Shown: positions 24,486-34,639, counted from the stretch's first letter. The stretch is DNA of 64,000 nt from Acidobacteria bacterium UBA2990 (GCA_002347025.1 DEAE01000001.1:64294-128293); one strand, 5' to 3'. Notes: a model not told the origin generated them from the sequence alone. Program-made: numbers and translations.

Positions 24486-26450
24486 TTATGGCAATGTCAA
24501 GGCCAACAACTCCGCATCGCTGCCTCCCCGGCCGACAGCAACTATGAGATATTGCTTTTCGCCGTGGAGATAAGTCACGGGGTTACCTCCTGGTACCGCC
24601 GGCAAATCGACGGAGCCCAGGTGCTCACCTGTTTCCTTATCGTAAGAACTGATGGTGCGAGAGCTTGCGGCCTGATCGGGGTAGTTTCGACCGCCGTGGT
24701 TCATTATCAATAGGGTAGGGGTGACCAGTGGTCCGGAACTGATGCCTCCGCCTCCTCCCAGTGGCGGCAGGTTCAGGTGGGCGAGTGCTTCGTGGTTCCT
24801 GGGGCCATCTCCGTGTGGCTGCATCCAGGCCTGGTCACCGGTATTAAGATCAAGTGCGGTCACTCGTTTGTAGGGCGGCTTGAAGATCGGTAACCCTTGC
24901 GGTCCAGGCATCCCGACGCCCCAGGGGTCGGTGAAATAGCCGATCGTTGCTGGAGGGGGATACTCGATCACTTCGACTACGATCAGTGTGCTCGACGATG
25001 ACACGAACAGCTGTCCGCTTTCCACGTCGACAGCCGAGCCTTGCCAGTTTGCACCGCCCCCTGCGCCAGGGACTTGTATGACTGGTTTGTCGGCCCCGCG
25101 CAGCACAGGTGGCGAAAATATTGGGCCAAACCTGGCTCGACTGCGGACCAGTTCGAGCGCTTCAGCTCGCAGCTCTGGAGTGAAGTCGATTAGATCGTCT
25201 ATGGCGATACCCTGTCGGTCAAACGGTGGTGGCTTCGTCGGGAAAGGTTGGGTTGTGGAATACCACTCACCTGGTACATTGCCTTGGGGAACGGGACGTT
25301 CCTCGATTGGCCACACAGGCTCGCCGGTCGCCCGATCGAGCACGTAGGTGAAGGCTTGTTTGCTCACCTGTGCAATGGCCTTGACCTCGCGTCCGTCGAC
25401 TGTGACGTCGAGCAGGTTTGGTCCGGTTGGAAAATCCCAGTCCCAGAGTCCATGGTGAATGGCCTGAAAGTGCCAGGCTCGCTGTCCCGTTTCGATGTCT
25501 ACCGCTACGATACTCTCGGCAAACAGGTTGTTGCCTGGTCGCATCCCGCCATACCAGTCGTTGGACGGTGTGCCGGTAGGCAAGTAGACGTAGCCGAGTT
25601 CTTCGTCGACGGCCATGTAGGACCACACGTTCGTGTGCCCGCTGTAACGCCAGGATTCGTTTTGCCAAGAATCGACCCCGAATTCGTCTCCCTGGGGAAT
25701 GGTGTGGAAAATCCATTTCATTTCGCCCGTACGGGCGTCGTAGGCGCGCACGTCTCCAGGGGAAGCTTCGCGCAGTCTGATGTTGGTGTCTTGGATGATA
25801 CTGCCGGTGATGATGGTATTGCCTGCGACCGCAACAGGTGACGAGTAAGTCATCCGAGATGTATCGATGTCTCTGCCATAACCTTGAGTCAGGTCGACAT
25901 AGCCGTTGTTCCCAAAATCAGGATATAAGGCTCCAGTTCTGGCGTTCAATGCGACTAGTTTCAGATCGTGGTTAGACATGAAGATGCGAGCGTCGTCACT
26001 TTCATCGTCTTCCCAGTACGAGAGGCCACGGTGGTGCCAACCCACGTTGGGCGGTCGGTCCATATAGTCGTAGATGCGAGGATCGTAGGTCCAGACTGGT
26101 TCACCCGTGCCGGCATCTAGTGCGGCTGCCTGGCCAAGGGCGGTGCTGACATAGACTAACCCGTCGGCCATGAGCGGTGACGACTTGAAAGTTCCCGGGC
26201 GGATTCGGTCATTCTCTTCGGTGACCGACCGCGATAGTGATGTCCAGCGCCAGGCGATTTCCAGTTCAGTGAAGTTTTCTGCAGTAATCTGATCAAGCGG
26301 CGAATACTTTGTGTTGGCGACGTCTCGTCCGAAGTGATGCCATTCGCCCTCTGGAACAGGTGTTTGGCCAGCTGCTGACTGAGCGACAGCAATGGTGACA
26401 ATCAGTTTGATGCCGAGCAAAAAATACTGCAGCCAGGGGACCGTATGCAT
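24486..26450 (-). CDS. PQQ-dependent glucose-type dehydrogenase (quinoprotein)
   Basis: About 654 residues from ATG 26450, which follows GAGGAG on the minus strand; the reading frame is open to 26666 without a plausible start. A signal peptide (WLQYFLLGIKLIVTIAVAQSAAGQ) precedes PEGEWHHFGRDVANTKYSPLDQI, a family hallmark. Propeller repeats include AALDAGTGEPVWTYDPR, YDARTGEMKWIFHTI and VAVDIETGQRAWHFQAIHHGLWDWDFPTGPNLLD, and near the end GGGGGISSGPLVTPTLL. It resembles quinoprotein glucose dehydrogenases without the membrane anchor. It differs in length and detail from the PQQ enzyme at 21316. The acceptor is probably a cytochrome encoded elsewhere in the cluster. Substrate not determined. 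Confidence 0.87.
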   Translation of the reverse strand: MHTVPWLQYFLLGIKLIVTIAVAQSAAGQTPVPEGEWHHFGRDVANTKYSPLDQITAENFTELEIAWRWTSLSRSVTEENDRIRPGTFKSSPLMADGLVYVSTALGQAAALDAGTGEPVWTYDPRIYDYMDRPPNVGWHHRGLSYWEDDESDDARIFMSNHDLKLVALNARTGALYPDFGNNGYVDLTQGYGRDIDTSRMTYSSPVAVAGNTIITGSIIQDTNIRLREASPGDVRAYDARTGEMKWIFHTIPQGDEFGVDSWQNESWRYSGHTNVWSYMAVDEELGYVYLPTGTPSNDWYGGMRPGNNLFAESIVAVDIETGQRAWHFQAIHHGLWDWDFPTGPNLLDVTVDGREVKAIAQVSKQAFTYVLDRATGEPVWPIEERPVPQGNVPGEWYSTTQPFPTKPPPFDRQGIAIDDLIDFTPELRAEALELVRSRARFGPIFSPPVLRGADKPVIQVPGAGGGANWQGSAVDVESGQLFVSSSSTLIVVEVIEYPPPATIGYFTDPWGVGMPGPQGLPIFKPPYKRVTALDLNTGDQAWMQPHGDGPRNHEALAHLNLPPLGGGGGISSGPLVTPTLLIMNHGGRNYPDQAASSRTISSYDKETGEHLGSVDLPAVPGGNPVTYLHGEKQYLIVAVGRGGSDAELLALTLP

Positions 26451-26610
26451 TTGTTCTCCTCGATGGTCGCTAGTAGAGAATACGAGAATTATAGTGTCCA
26501 GGTAACCTAGATCGTTAGAATCAGGCTTAAGACGGGGGGTCAGTCTAGCTGAAAGTCGGTTCGGACAATATGTGGGTGAGGCCAAGTTGCCTGACAGAAG
26601 AGAGGTCAAT

Positions 26611-27861
26611 ATGAACGGTACGATCGTGAACTGGCTCTGGTTCATGGGGGTGGGCTTGCTGCTCATTGCGGGGCCCTCGTCGGCTCAGCCAGGTATTGTC
26701 GTGATAGGTGGTGAGGGGCGGCACTGTGGCGAGGACCCTCACTGCATGAATCGCCTGCATCCTGAAATTCAGATGGTGGCGCGGGCCCAACCCGGTCAAA
26801 CCATCGTGTTCAAGGCTCGCAATGCCAGCGATTTTGATCTCGACCCAGCCAGTACTTACGAGGACCCGCGCCAAGGTGACGGCCAGCTTGGTGCGGTTCA
26901 TCCACTGACCGGACCAGTCCACATCGTAGGTGCGCTTCCAGGGGACGTGTTGGCTGTCACTCTCCTTGACATAGCGCCTGGACCATTCGGTTATACCGCA
27001 GTTAGTCCAATTGGTTTCGTATCCGACCATGTGACCGGAGCATTCCGGGCTGTCTGGCGGCTAAACCGCAAAGAGGCGGTGAGCGACGATGTGCCGGGTG
27101 TGCGGATCCCAAACGCGAGCTTTCCTGGTATCGTGACGGTCCTGCCAGGTCGCGAGCAACTTGAAGCAATGTTGTCACGGGAAGCCGAGTTGTTCGCGGT
27201 TGGCGGGGCTGGTTTTCCGCCTGATCCGATGCATGCTTCCCCCGAGGCGCTTTGCGGTGCTAGCGGGTCTTATCCTGGCGAATGCCTTCGCACGTTGCCG
27301 CCTCGCGAACATGGTGGCAATCTTGACATCCGATATTTACAGGTTGGTGTGACTATCTACTTGCCGTGCTATGTACCTGGGTGTGGGCTAGCGATTGGGG
27401 ACCCGCATTTTGCCCAGGGCGACGGTGAGGTGTCTGGGACTGCTATCGAGATGGATGCTGACTTTATGCTGACCACCCGTCTCATCAAGGGTGGGACGGT
27501 TTTGTCCCGTGGGCCGCATTTCGAAGGGCCCGTGCGGGTGTTGGACATCCCGTCCCGCCGGTTCTATGCCACGACTGGCTTTCCGTTGAAGGGGATAGGG
27601 GAGATACCACCGGATATGCGCTATCTTGGTGCTACCGAACGAATAGCTGGTTTACGGAATCTTTCGAAGGACATTTCATTAGCAGCTCGTAATGCTCTGC
27701 TTGAAATGATCGAGTACATCACGAATACCTACGACCTGACTCCCGAGCAAGCTTATGTGGTGGCCAGTGTTGCGGTGGACCTTCGCATCGGACAGTTGGT
27801 TGATGCCCCCAATGTGGGCGTGACAGCGCTTTTACCGCTCGATATATTTTCGACCCAGTGA
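26611..27861 (+). CDS. Exported acetamidase/formamidase-family amidase
   Basis: About 416 residues from ATG 26611 (MNGTIV), after GAGAGG; a signal peptide (LLLIAGPSSAQPGIVVIGGEG) follows. The core matches the FmdA/AmdA family: VHPLTGPVHIVGALPGDVLAVTLLDI, GDPHFAQGDGEVSGTAIEMD and DLTPEQAYVVASVAVDLRIGQLVD. The family hydrolyses short amides to acid and ammonia and is normally cytoplasmic, so an exported form is noteworthy. It diverges from the PQQ dehydrogenase and leads a run of plus-strand genes (27913, 28940). Confidence 0.85.
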   Translation: MNGTIVNWLWFMGVGLLLIAGPSSAQPGIVVIGGEGRHCGEDPHCMNRLHPEIQMVARAQPGQTIVFKARNASDFDLDPASTYEDPRQGDGQLGAVHPLTGPVHIVGALPGDVLAVTLLDIAPGPFGYTAVSPIGFVSDHVTGAFRAVWRLNRKEAVSDDVPGVRIPNASFPGIVTVLPGREQLEAMLSREAELFAVGGAGFPPDPMHASPEALCGASGSYPGECLRTLPPREHGGNLDIRYLQVGVTIYLPCYVPGCGLAIGDPHFAQGDGEVSGTAIEMDADFMLTTRLIKGGTVLSRGPHFEGPVRVLDIPSRRFYATTGFPLKGIGEIPPDMRYLGATERIAGLRNLSKDISLAARNALLEMIEYITNTYDLTPEQAYVVASVAVDLRIGQLVDAPNVGVTALLPLDIFSTQ

Positions 27862-27912
27862 GGGAGTGGTGGCTCGACGGTTGAATGAAACTTACAAAGA
27901 AGGCGAATTCAG

Positions 27913-28806
27913 ATGATTAAACTGACGAGACGCGAGTGGCACAAATTGGTGACGACAGGAGTGTTGAGCAGCCTTGCTAGCCGCCAGATCCAGTCACAGG
28001 TGAGGCGACAGGAATCGCGGATAGCTGGGGTGCTGATAGGGATACAAAGTTACAGTTTTCGCGATCGGGATTTGCAGGGGTTGATCGATGGGATGGTTGC
28101 CACAGGGCTGACGAGTTGCGAGCTCTGGGAGGCCCATGTGGAGCCCCGTGAGCTGCGCGGACCAGATACCCGAGAGCAGTTGCGTCGATGGCGATTGACC
28201 GCACCGCTTTCGTATTTCCATGGGATCAGGGATCGGTTCACTGATGCTGGACTTACACTGAACTCTTACAACCTGAGCTTCAAAGACCATTTCTCCGACG
28301 AGGAAATTAACCGGGGCTTTGAGATGGCCAAGGCACTGGGTGTCTCCGCTATCACCTCGTCTGCCCAAGTGAATAGCGTGCCTCGGATCGCGCGAATGGC
28401 GTCTGACCATGGTATTCCGGTGGCCATACACAATCACTCAGATGTTGACCCGAACGAGTTCTCGAGCCCTGAGCAGTTTGCCGCGGCCATGGAGCTAGGT
28501 GACGGTCGGTCAATTACTGTCAACCTTGACGTCGGCCACTTTACCGCTGCGAACCACGATGCGGTGGCCTACCTCCGCGCAAACCGGGCGCACATCACCA
28601 CGATCCATCTTAAGGATCGCCAGAGGAACGAGGGCCCTAATGTGCCGTGGGGTGACGGTGATGCCCCACTCGATGTTGTCCTGCGGATGCTGCGTGATGA
28701 ACAGTGGGGCATTCCAGCCAACATAGAGTATGAGTACCGCGGGAACGACACGGTTGAGGAGGTGCAGCGCTGCTTCGACTATTGTCGACGGGTACTCGAG
28801 GCATAG
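27913..28806 (+). CDS. Exported sugar phosphate isomerase/epimerase-like TIM barrel
   Basis: 297 residues. The N-terminus (IKLTRREWHKLVTTGVLSSLASR) looks like a Tat or related signal. The rest is an AP endonuclease/xylose-isomerase-like barrel: GVLIGIQSYSFRDRDLQGLID, TSCELWEAHVEPREL, PVAIHNHSDVDP, ITVNLDVGHFTA and ITTIHLKDRQ, with His/Asp/Glu metal ligands. Members isomerise or epimerise sugars or act on keto-sugar intermediates. It follows the amidase-like gene by 51 bases in the same direction. The substrate is unknown. Confidence 0.82.
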   Translation: MIKLTRREWHKLVTTGVLSSLASRQIQSQVRRQESRIAGVLIGIQSYSFRDRDLQGLIDGMVATGLTSCELWEAHVEPRELRGPDTREQLRRWRLTAPLSYFHGIRDRFTDAGLTLNSYNLSFKDHFSDEEINRGFEMAKALGVSAITSSAQVNSVPRIARMASDHGIPVAIHNHSDVDPNEFSSPEQFAAAMELGDGRSITVNLDVGHFTAANHDAVAYLRANRAHITTIHLKDRQRNEGPNVPWGDGDAPLDVVLRMLRDEQWGIPANIEYEYRGNDTVEEVQRCFDYCRRVLEA

Positions 28807-28939
28807 GAGTGCTCCTGCCCATTGGGTTGGTGGGATGACGGGCGACCCGCTGCTGAGTTGTTCAGGGGTTGTTCAACCGGATCTATTTTCGAGATTGTCT
28901 CGATTAACATGTTGCGAGCTTGCACAAATTTGGTTTTCC

Positions 28940-30130
28940 ATGACTGGTACTACTCGACTCAAGTTGTCCGCCATGATGTTCCTACAGTTTTTCGTGTGGG
29001 GCGCATGGTCGGTGCCGCTCGGTACTTACCTAGGGAGTGAGCTGGCGTTTCAGGGGCGGCAGATTGGGCTTGTCTTTGGAACAACTGCGGTGGCGGCAAT
29101 GATCTCGCCGTTCTTTGTTGGCATGGTGGCTGACCGATACTTTGCTACCCAGAAGCTACTGGCTGTCCTTCACGTCCTTGGTGGAACGGTTTTGTTATTC
29201 ACGTCGACACAGGTGTTATTTCCGATTTTCTACGGGTGTCTTCTGCTTTATTCAATTTGCTATATGCCGACACTGGCACTGACCAACTCGCTGTCGTTTC
29301 GCCAGATGGACGACCCTGCTCGCGAGTTTCCAGCGATACGGGTTTTGGGCACAATTGGTTGGATCGTCGCGGGGCTTGTGGTCGGGTTTCTGCGTCTTGA
29401 GGATACAGCTCGACCGATGCAGATTGCAGCCGTCGCTTCTGTCGGACTCGGGGGCTATTGCCTGTTTTTGCCGCACACTCCACCCACGATGGCGGCGGTG
29501 CGGGTGACCACGCGGGACGTGCTTGGCCTCGATGCACTAAGTTTGCTGCGACAGCCGTCGTTCGCTGTGTTCGTTGTTGGTTCGTTGCTGGTCTGCATCC
29601 CGCTGCAGTTCTACTACGCATTTGCCAACCCGTTCCTGAATGAGGTTGGGGTTGTTAATGCTGCCGGAAAGATGACGCTGGGGCAGATGTCGGAGATCGG
29701 ATTCATGCTGGCGATGCCGTTTTTCTTCAGGCGTCTAGGGGTAAAGGGGATGCTTTTGGTCGGGATAGCCGCATGGGTCACCCGCTATCTAATGTTTGCC
29801 TGGGGTGACAACTTTTCCTTGGGCTGGATGCTATACGGTGGCATTTTATTGCATGGCATCTGCTACGATTTTTTCTTTGTTACTGGCCAGGTCTATGTCG
29901 ACCAAGAGGCGCCACCTCACCTGCGTGCTGCTGCTCAAGGATTTATCGCTTTCGCAACCCTTGGGGTGGGAATGTTCATCGGTTCCTGGCTGTCAGGGCT
30001 AGTAGTTGACCTGTATATCGAAGGTGACACTCACACCTGGAGTCAAATTTGGCTCGTACCAGCTCTCTTGGCCACCGCTGTACTGCTTCTCTTTGCTTTG
30101 TGCTTTCGCGACCGTCGGCCTGTGACTTAA
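28940..30130 (+). CDS. Nucleoside:H+ symporter-type MFS transporter
   Basis: About 396 residues from ATG 28940; a frame open further upstream to 28730 has no membrane segment and is ignored. About twelve membrane segments. FFVWGAWSVPLGTYLGSEL at the N-terminus and MISPFFVGMVADRYFATQKLLA correspond to the NupG/XapB nucleoside symporter family. It would import nucleosides or a related compound. It lies in the same run as the amidase-like and isomerase-like genes and its stop overlaps the end of the convergent ceramidase-like gene by 4 bases. Confidence 0.83.
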   Translation: MTGTTRLKLSAMMFLQFFVWGAWSVPLGTYLGSELAFQGRQIGLVFGTTAVAAMISPFFVGMVADRYFATQKLLAVLHVLGGTVLLFTSTQVLFPIFYGCLLLYSICYMPTLALTNSLSFRQMDDPAREFPAIRVLGTIGWIVAGLVVGFLRLEDTARPMQIAAVASVGLGGYCLFLPHTPPTMAAVRVTTRDVLGLDALSLLRQPSFAVFVVGSLLVCIPLQFYYAFANPFLNEVGVVNAAGKMTLGQMSEIGFMLAMPFFFRRLGVKGMLLVGIAAWVTRYLMFAWGDNFSLGWMLYGGILLHGICYDFFFVTGQVYVDQEAPPHLRAAAQGFIAFATLGVGMFIGSWLSGLVVDLYIEGDTHTWSQIWLVPALLATAVLLLFALCFRDRRPVT

Positions 30131-31584
30131 TTCAATATCGTTTTCACCATCCTGACGACGTGTCCGACCATGTCGTCCTCAACTTCGGGTGCCCAACCGA
30201 CTGGTGAGGCATACTGGATCTGGATGACTTGCGCCTGATAAGCGTCCAAGCGAACTAGTTCACGGGTCGGGATATACAAGTTGTGCTCACCCATATAGCC
30301 GAACACCATGATCGGCCGGTCGTGGCGAAATTCGTCCTTGATGCGCGCTCCGATGGGGGCGCAGATTTCTCCCTGCATCGCCACGATCGGCATCGGGCCC
30401 AATTTGGCCACTATCACCTCGTTGTAGATGCAGGGATAGGTGTCGTGTAGTTGGTCGTCATAGCGGTCTAGGAACTCTTGGTCGCTTGTGTGAATCAGGT
30501 AGGTATCGTCGGTACAGACCATTTCAGTAGTCTTCGTCGGAAAAGGAATACCTTCGTCATAGTAGCGCAACAACATGCGAACCCAGTTTGAGCTTCGGTG
30601 CGGGTGGGGATAAGGCACGAACCCGATGTCTGGCGGTAATTCTTCAAGGAGATCCTGTGCCTCCGCGCGGGAGATAGGGAGGGCTAACGGTAGGCTAACC
30701 ACTTCGATGCTGCTCGTGATTGGGCCGCTGACATCTTCGAGCGGTCCATTGGCGATACTGATCACGACCTTGGCGAGTTCATGTCCGAGCTTCCGGGCCT
30801 GAGCCTCCAGTAGAGCGTCGTAGGCGGCAGCTCCTTCGTCGCGAGCTGCATCCACGCGACTTTGCCAATCGGCTGGCAATCTGGGGAATTGGTTACCACC
30901 AGAAGCGTCAGAGTATAGAGCGAGAACACCTGGGAACGTGGCTTCGATTTCGTCCATTGCGTAGCCGGGGTGCCCAGCATCAATGAGCGAGCGTGAGGCC
31001 TGTGCCGGATGCGTTCCGTGGTTGAATAGCATCGCTATGGGAGCCTGGTTTTGGGTGACCTGGAGGAGCTGGACCTCGTAGTCGACTGGTGCGTTGCCCC
31101 GCGCGGTAATGAAATAGCCGTATCCTGAGCCGAATTCAACTTGCACAGGACCACGTTCATCGGCGATCGCTTCGCTAATGAGATCGAACATCTGCCCTGC
31201 CAGTTGGCGCCCGTAGGCGAAGTTGTCTGGGTTGATCTGGATCGGCGCGTTGTGGTTATGCGTAGCTAGCAGGATCAGGTGTGATGAAGGAATGCCAAGG
31301 TCACGATTTACCCGCTGTCGAAGAATGGGTGTGGCAACGTCCAAGCAATTTAAGTCGTAGGTGACGAAGACCAATCGTTTGCTACCATCGTTGAGGACCA
31401 GGACCCTGGCGTGGATGTCTTCCTTGGTTCCTTCCGACATGCGGCCGTTGACCATCACGAGGGATTCGGCATTGGTGATTACGCCTCTGGCCACACCAGC
31501 GGTCATTGTTTGGGCTGTGGGCGCCTCTGCCACTCCCAGTGCGCTAACGAGCATGAATGTCACAAATCGGATTTTGGAAGTCAC
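30127..31584 (-). CDS. Exported neutral/alkaline ceramidase-like hydrolase (A)
   Basis: 485 residues with a signal peptide (FVTFMLVSALGVAEAPTAQ). It matches the N-terminal catalytic domain of neutral/alkaline ceramidases: TAGVARGVIT, ILLATHNHNAPIQI (His ligands), LFNHGTHPAQASRSL and LYSDASGGNQFPRL. The C-terminal immunoglobulin-like part of full-length ceramidases is absent. True substrate may be another N-acyl or ester compound; the domain is used widely beyond ceramide. It is the last gene of the leftward block 37191-30127. Confidence 0.8.
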   Translation of the reverse strand: MTSKIRFVTFMLVSALGVAEAPTAQTMTAGVARGVITNAESLVMVNGRMSEGTKEDIHARVLVLNDGSKRLVFVTYDLNCLDVATPILRQRVNRDLGIPSSHLILLATHNHNAPIQINPDNFAYGRQLAGQMFDLISEAIADERGPVQVEFGSGYGYFITARGNAPVDYEVQLLQVTQNQAPIAMLFNHGTHPAQASRSLIDAGHPGYAMDEIEATFPGVLALYSDASGGNQFPRLPADWQSRVDAARDEGAAAYDALLEAQARKLGHELAKVVISIANGPLEDVSGPITSSIEVVSLPLALPISRAEAQDLLEELPPDIGFVPYPHPHRSSNWVRMLLRYYDEGIPFPTKTTEMVCTDDTYLIHTSDQEFLDRYDDQLHDTYPCIYNEVIVAKLGPMPIVAMQGEICAPIGARIKDEFRHDRPIMVFGYMGEHNLYIPTRELVRLDAYQAQVIQIQYASPVGWAPEVEDDMVGHVVRMVKTILN

Positions 31585-31626
31585 TGTTCAGTTACTCCAG
31601 CACGTCGTTGTTGACGAGGGTCGGCG

Positions 31627-34623
31627 TTAGTGATCGTGTTGTCTGAGGTAGGCCAGCAGGTCGGCCAGTCCGCTAGCATCGAGCCCTTGTTCCAGACCAT
31701 CCGGCATCAGTGAGCGGCCTTCTGTGCTAATAGACTGGATTCGGCTTCTCTCTATCGTGTCAGTTTCACCGTTTGCCCGAGCCAGCGTGACGCTGACAGC
31801 GGTTTCAGTGCGTAAGATGCCGTCCAGTAACTCACCATCGGCCGTTTCGACGAGGTAGTTAGCATACTCGGGTGCGACAGCGGCGCTGGGGTCCAGAATC
31901 GAGGTTAGAAGGTCTTCTTTCCCTTTGGCAAACGCCATGCCAAGGTCTGGCCCGACCGAGTGGCCTGTGTTGCCGAAAAGGTGACACTGCGCACAGAGGG
32001 CTTGGAAGTGTTCGGCTCCTCGGGTCGCATTACCGCGTCGGCCGATGATCTCCGGTAACCATTCGTCTACCATCGTCTGGCGATTGCTGTACTCATGGTC
32101 TCCGAACAGTGCCGAAACTCGGACCTGTATGTCGTCGGTGGAACGGCGAAGGAGTTGACGGCGTTGCCCGAAGTCCAGATTTAGTTCGCCGGTAGTGAGG
32201 TCGCCGGATTCTAACGCGTTGACGAGCAATCCATGGAACGGCCGGTTTCGCAGTAGCATTTCGAGGACGATGCCTTTAACTTCGGCCCCGAAGCTGCGCC
32301 ACCGAGTGAGTGTAGCCTGACCTCGATCGGCAGCATCTAGACTGGTCAGGGCTTGTGCGGCCGCCAGTTGTAGCTCGGGAGGGAACTGGGGTTCCATCAA
32401 CAACAAGAGCGTCTTGCCCACTTGTTCGTAGTCCCCCAGGGCGAGCAGTTCTACCTCTTGGATTCGAATGTCGATATGCAATCCGTCGTCGAGCACACGG
32501 GTTAAGGCTCGCTCCATAGCCCGTGTTCGGGCTGGTAGCTGGTCGCTCTCGATTGCCGAGGCTATTCGGAGTGCAGACCGCAGAATTTCGGCATTCTCAG
32601 CTTGGAGCAATGGGGTGAGGTTTGTCGGATCAATCTCTCCGGTCAACGCTGGATTTGTGGATGAGAGCCCGTCAGCAAGGCCATCCAGCAATGCCGCGCG
32701 AGTTGGGTCGTCAAGTTCGTGGTTGCGGGCCAACCTTAACATGGCGTTTAGCTCGTCATTACCGGTTGCTGTTGCTCCAAGGTGCCTGACAGCGTCTAGC
32801 AGGCCTGGGCCTGTGGGTGAGGTTGCTAAACCGTCATCCGGCAGTAGCAGTGCACGCAAAACGGCACCAGTCTCCCTTCGGAGGCCAGCGAGTGTGGCAT
32901 AGCGTGTCCATTGCGACTCTGCATCGCGGGCGAGTAGTTTCTGCAGACTATTGCTTGCTTCAGGTCGATCGAGTGTACTCAAGGTCAAGGCTACCTGCAT
33001 TCTGACTCTAGGGTCAGGGTCGTTGGCCCGGGAAATTACTGCTTGGAGGAGTGAATGTGATGTCCCAATACTCCTTTCGGCCAGTGCTACGGCGTTTTCC
33101 CTGACACCAGCAACTGGGTCCGAGAGTGCTATCGCTATTTGCTCTGTTTTTAACGATGACAATCCTCGAAGCGTCCACAGCGCGTGTAGTCTGCCGACAT
33201 CTACGTCGGTGGTTGCAAGCAAGTCATTGAGAAGATCCACAGCTTCAGTGTTACCCCGTTCGACCAAAATCCTTTGAGCAGTGTCGCGCCACCATTTATT
33301 GCGATTCGTTAACCCCTCGACCAGCCTGGCCGGGTCGGCGCTAGCGAGTCCTGGACTCACCATCGGCAAACCAGCGGCTGGCACGACCCGGTAGATTCGT
33401 CCCTTGTCGTCCCCCGTCCGCAAGTCGAGTCTGGCTTCGACGGTGTCTGGAATCCATTCGGGATGCTCGATGACGGCGCGGTGCATATCGACCACATACA
33501 GAGCGCCTTCGGGTCCGGTTGCCGCAGAAACAGGTCGAAACCAGTTGTCTGAACCAGCCAAAAATTCGGTATTGTCGGCTGATCGGGTCGCGGTGAAGCT
33601 GGCTCCGGTTGCGTGCAAGACGTCTTGGTGGACGACATTCACAACAACGTCGTTGACGAAGAGGCTGCCTTCGTAGGCTGGGGGCAGTGAGCCTCCACCG
33701 TAGAAAGTGATGCCTGCGCCGCCGGAAAAACGGCCGGATTGCTGTGGATTGTTGACTCGGGTCTCGGCGTCTGACGCCTGAAACAGGCGTGCGGATGAGC
33801 CGTGATCGGAAATCATGTGGCGTAAGGTCGGTACTTTCAACCAGGGATTTCGAGAAAGGTAGTGGGATGAAAACACCACGTGCTGGACGTGGTTGATGTT
33901 GTGAGTGCCGAACATTCGTCCCCATGGGTCGAAGGTGATTCCATGCCCACCGGTTGTTTCGTAGGAGGTTTCCAGTTCTCCGGTGTCTGGTCGGAACCGG
34001 AAGTCCATGCCGCGGATCGAGACAACTTCATGGGGAGCCTTGGTCGAATATCCTGCTCCGTGGTTTCCACCATTGGCAGCGTAGACCCAGTTGTCGAGCC
34101 CCCACACTAGGCCGTTGATGTTGTGTTGGGTGTTACCGACCGGAAACCCACTGAAGAGCGTTTCTTGGCTATCGGCGCTGCCGTCCTCATCGTCGTCGCG
34201 CAAGAACAGAATGTCCGGTGGCTGGGCCACCAAGATGCCGTCTCGCCAGGGTAAGACAGAGGTGGGGTACTGCAGACCATCTGCAAATAGTGTCCAGCTT
34301 TCGTAATATCCGTCGAGGTCCTTGTCCACTAGGCGCTTGATGCGACCGAGTGGCAGAGATTCATCTGGTCGGATCGGGTAGCCGCCCATCTCGACGACGT
34401 ACATCGCTCCGTCAGCATCGAATGCGATCCCGACTGGGTCAACAACTGCGGGTTCACTAGCTGCTAGTTCTAGGCTGAGGTCGTCTGGCAGTATGGTCGA
34501 GGCGATAAACTTTTCGGGATCGAGAGATCGGCCTGGATCGTTTTGGTCGATGCACCCCGATGCCGTGTAGCTCGCGAGAAGTGCTAGCGCGACGGTGGTA
34601 GGCCAAGTTCTTAGGGTTGGCAT
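31627..34623 (-). CDS. Large PVC-type haem-binding dehydrogenase/propeller with HEAT repeats
   Basis: 998 residues with a signal sequence (VALALLASYTASGCID, lipoprotein-like Cys). A glucose/sorbosone-dehydrogenase-type propeller comes first (about 40-400: EPAVVDPVGIAFDADGAMYVVEMGGYPI, PTSVLPWRDGILVAQPPDI, GPEGALYVVDMHRAVIEHPEW). HEAT-like alpha-repeats span about 420-840 (ENAVALAERSIGTSHSLLQA, DPRVRMQVALTLSTL). A haem c domain ends the protein, with CAQCH at 877-881 and SVGPDLG. This is the layout of PVC-type membrane-bound dehydrogenases. It would oxidise a sugar-like compound and pass electrons through the haem. The tail QGLDASGLADLLAYLRQHDH is typical. Confidence 0.87.
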   Translation of the reverse strand: MPTLRTWPTTVALALLASYTASGCIDQNDPGRSLDPEKFIASTILPDDLSLELAASEPAVVDPVGIAFDADGAMYVVEMGGYPIRPDESLPLGRIKRLVDKDLDGYYESWTLFADGLQYPTSVLPWRDGILVAQPPDILFLRDDDEDGSADSQETLFSGFPVGNTQHNINGLVWGLDNWVYAANGGNHGAGYSTKAPHEVVSIRGMDFRFRPDTGELETSYETTGGHGITFDPWGRMFGTHNINHVQHVVFSSHYLSRNPWLKVPTLRHMISDHGSSARLFQASDAETRVNNPQQSGRFSGGAGITFYGGGSLPPAYEGSLFVNDVVVNVVHQDVLHATGASFTATRSADNTEFLAGSDNWFRPVSAATGPEGALYVVDMHRAVIEHPEWIPDTVEARLDLRTGDDKGRIYRVVPAAGLPMVSPGLASADPARLVEGLTNRNKWWRDTAQRILVERGNTEAVDLLNDLLATTDVDVGRLHALWTLRGLSSLKTEQIAIALSDPVAGVRENAVALAERSIGTSHSLLQAVISRANDPDPRVRMQVALTLSTLDRPEASNSLQKLLARDAESQWTRYATLAGLRRETGAVLRALLLPDDGLATSPTGPGLLDAVRHLGATATGNDELNAMLRLARNHELDDPTRAALLDGLADGLSSTNPALTGEIDPTNLTPLLQAENAEILRSALRIASAIESDQLPARTRAMERALTRVLDDGLHIDIRIQEVELLALGDYEQVGKTLLLLMEPQFPPELQLAAAQALTSLDAADRGQATLTRWRSFGAEVKGIVLEMLLRNRPFHGLLVNALESGDLTTGELNLDFGQRRQLLRRSTDDIQVRVSALFGDHEYSNRQTMVDEWLPEIIGRRGNATRGAEHFQALCAQCHLFGNTGHSVGPDLGMAFAKGKEDLLTSILDPSAAVAPEYANYLVETADGELLDGILRTETAVSVTLARANGETDTIERSRIQSISTEGRSLMPDGLEQGLDASGLADLLAYLRQHDH

Positions 34624-34639
34624 TTGCTCCTCTTGTTCA

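Noticed and set aside
25248..25841. 197-residue plus-strand frame inside the PQQ dehydrogenase
   Set aside because: Antisense shadow of a well-supported gene; no domain recognised.
28730..28939. Upstream 70-residue extension of the nucleoside-type transporter
   Set aside because: It overlaps the end of the isomerase-like gene and has no membrane segment; the start at 28940 gives a normal family N-terminus.
33341..33925. 194-residue minus-strand frame within the PVC-type haem protein
   Set aside because: Alternative-frame shadow, Arg-rich composition, no domain.
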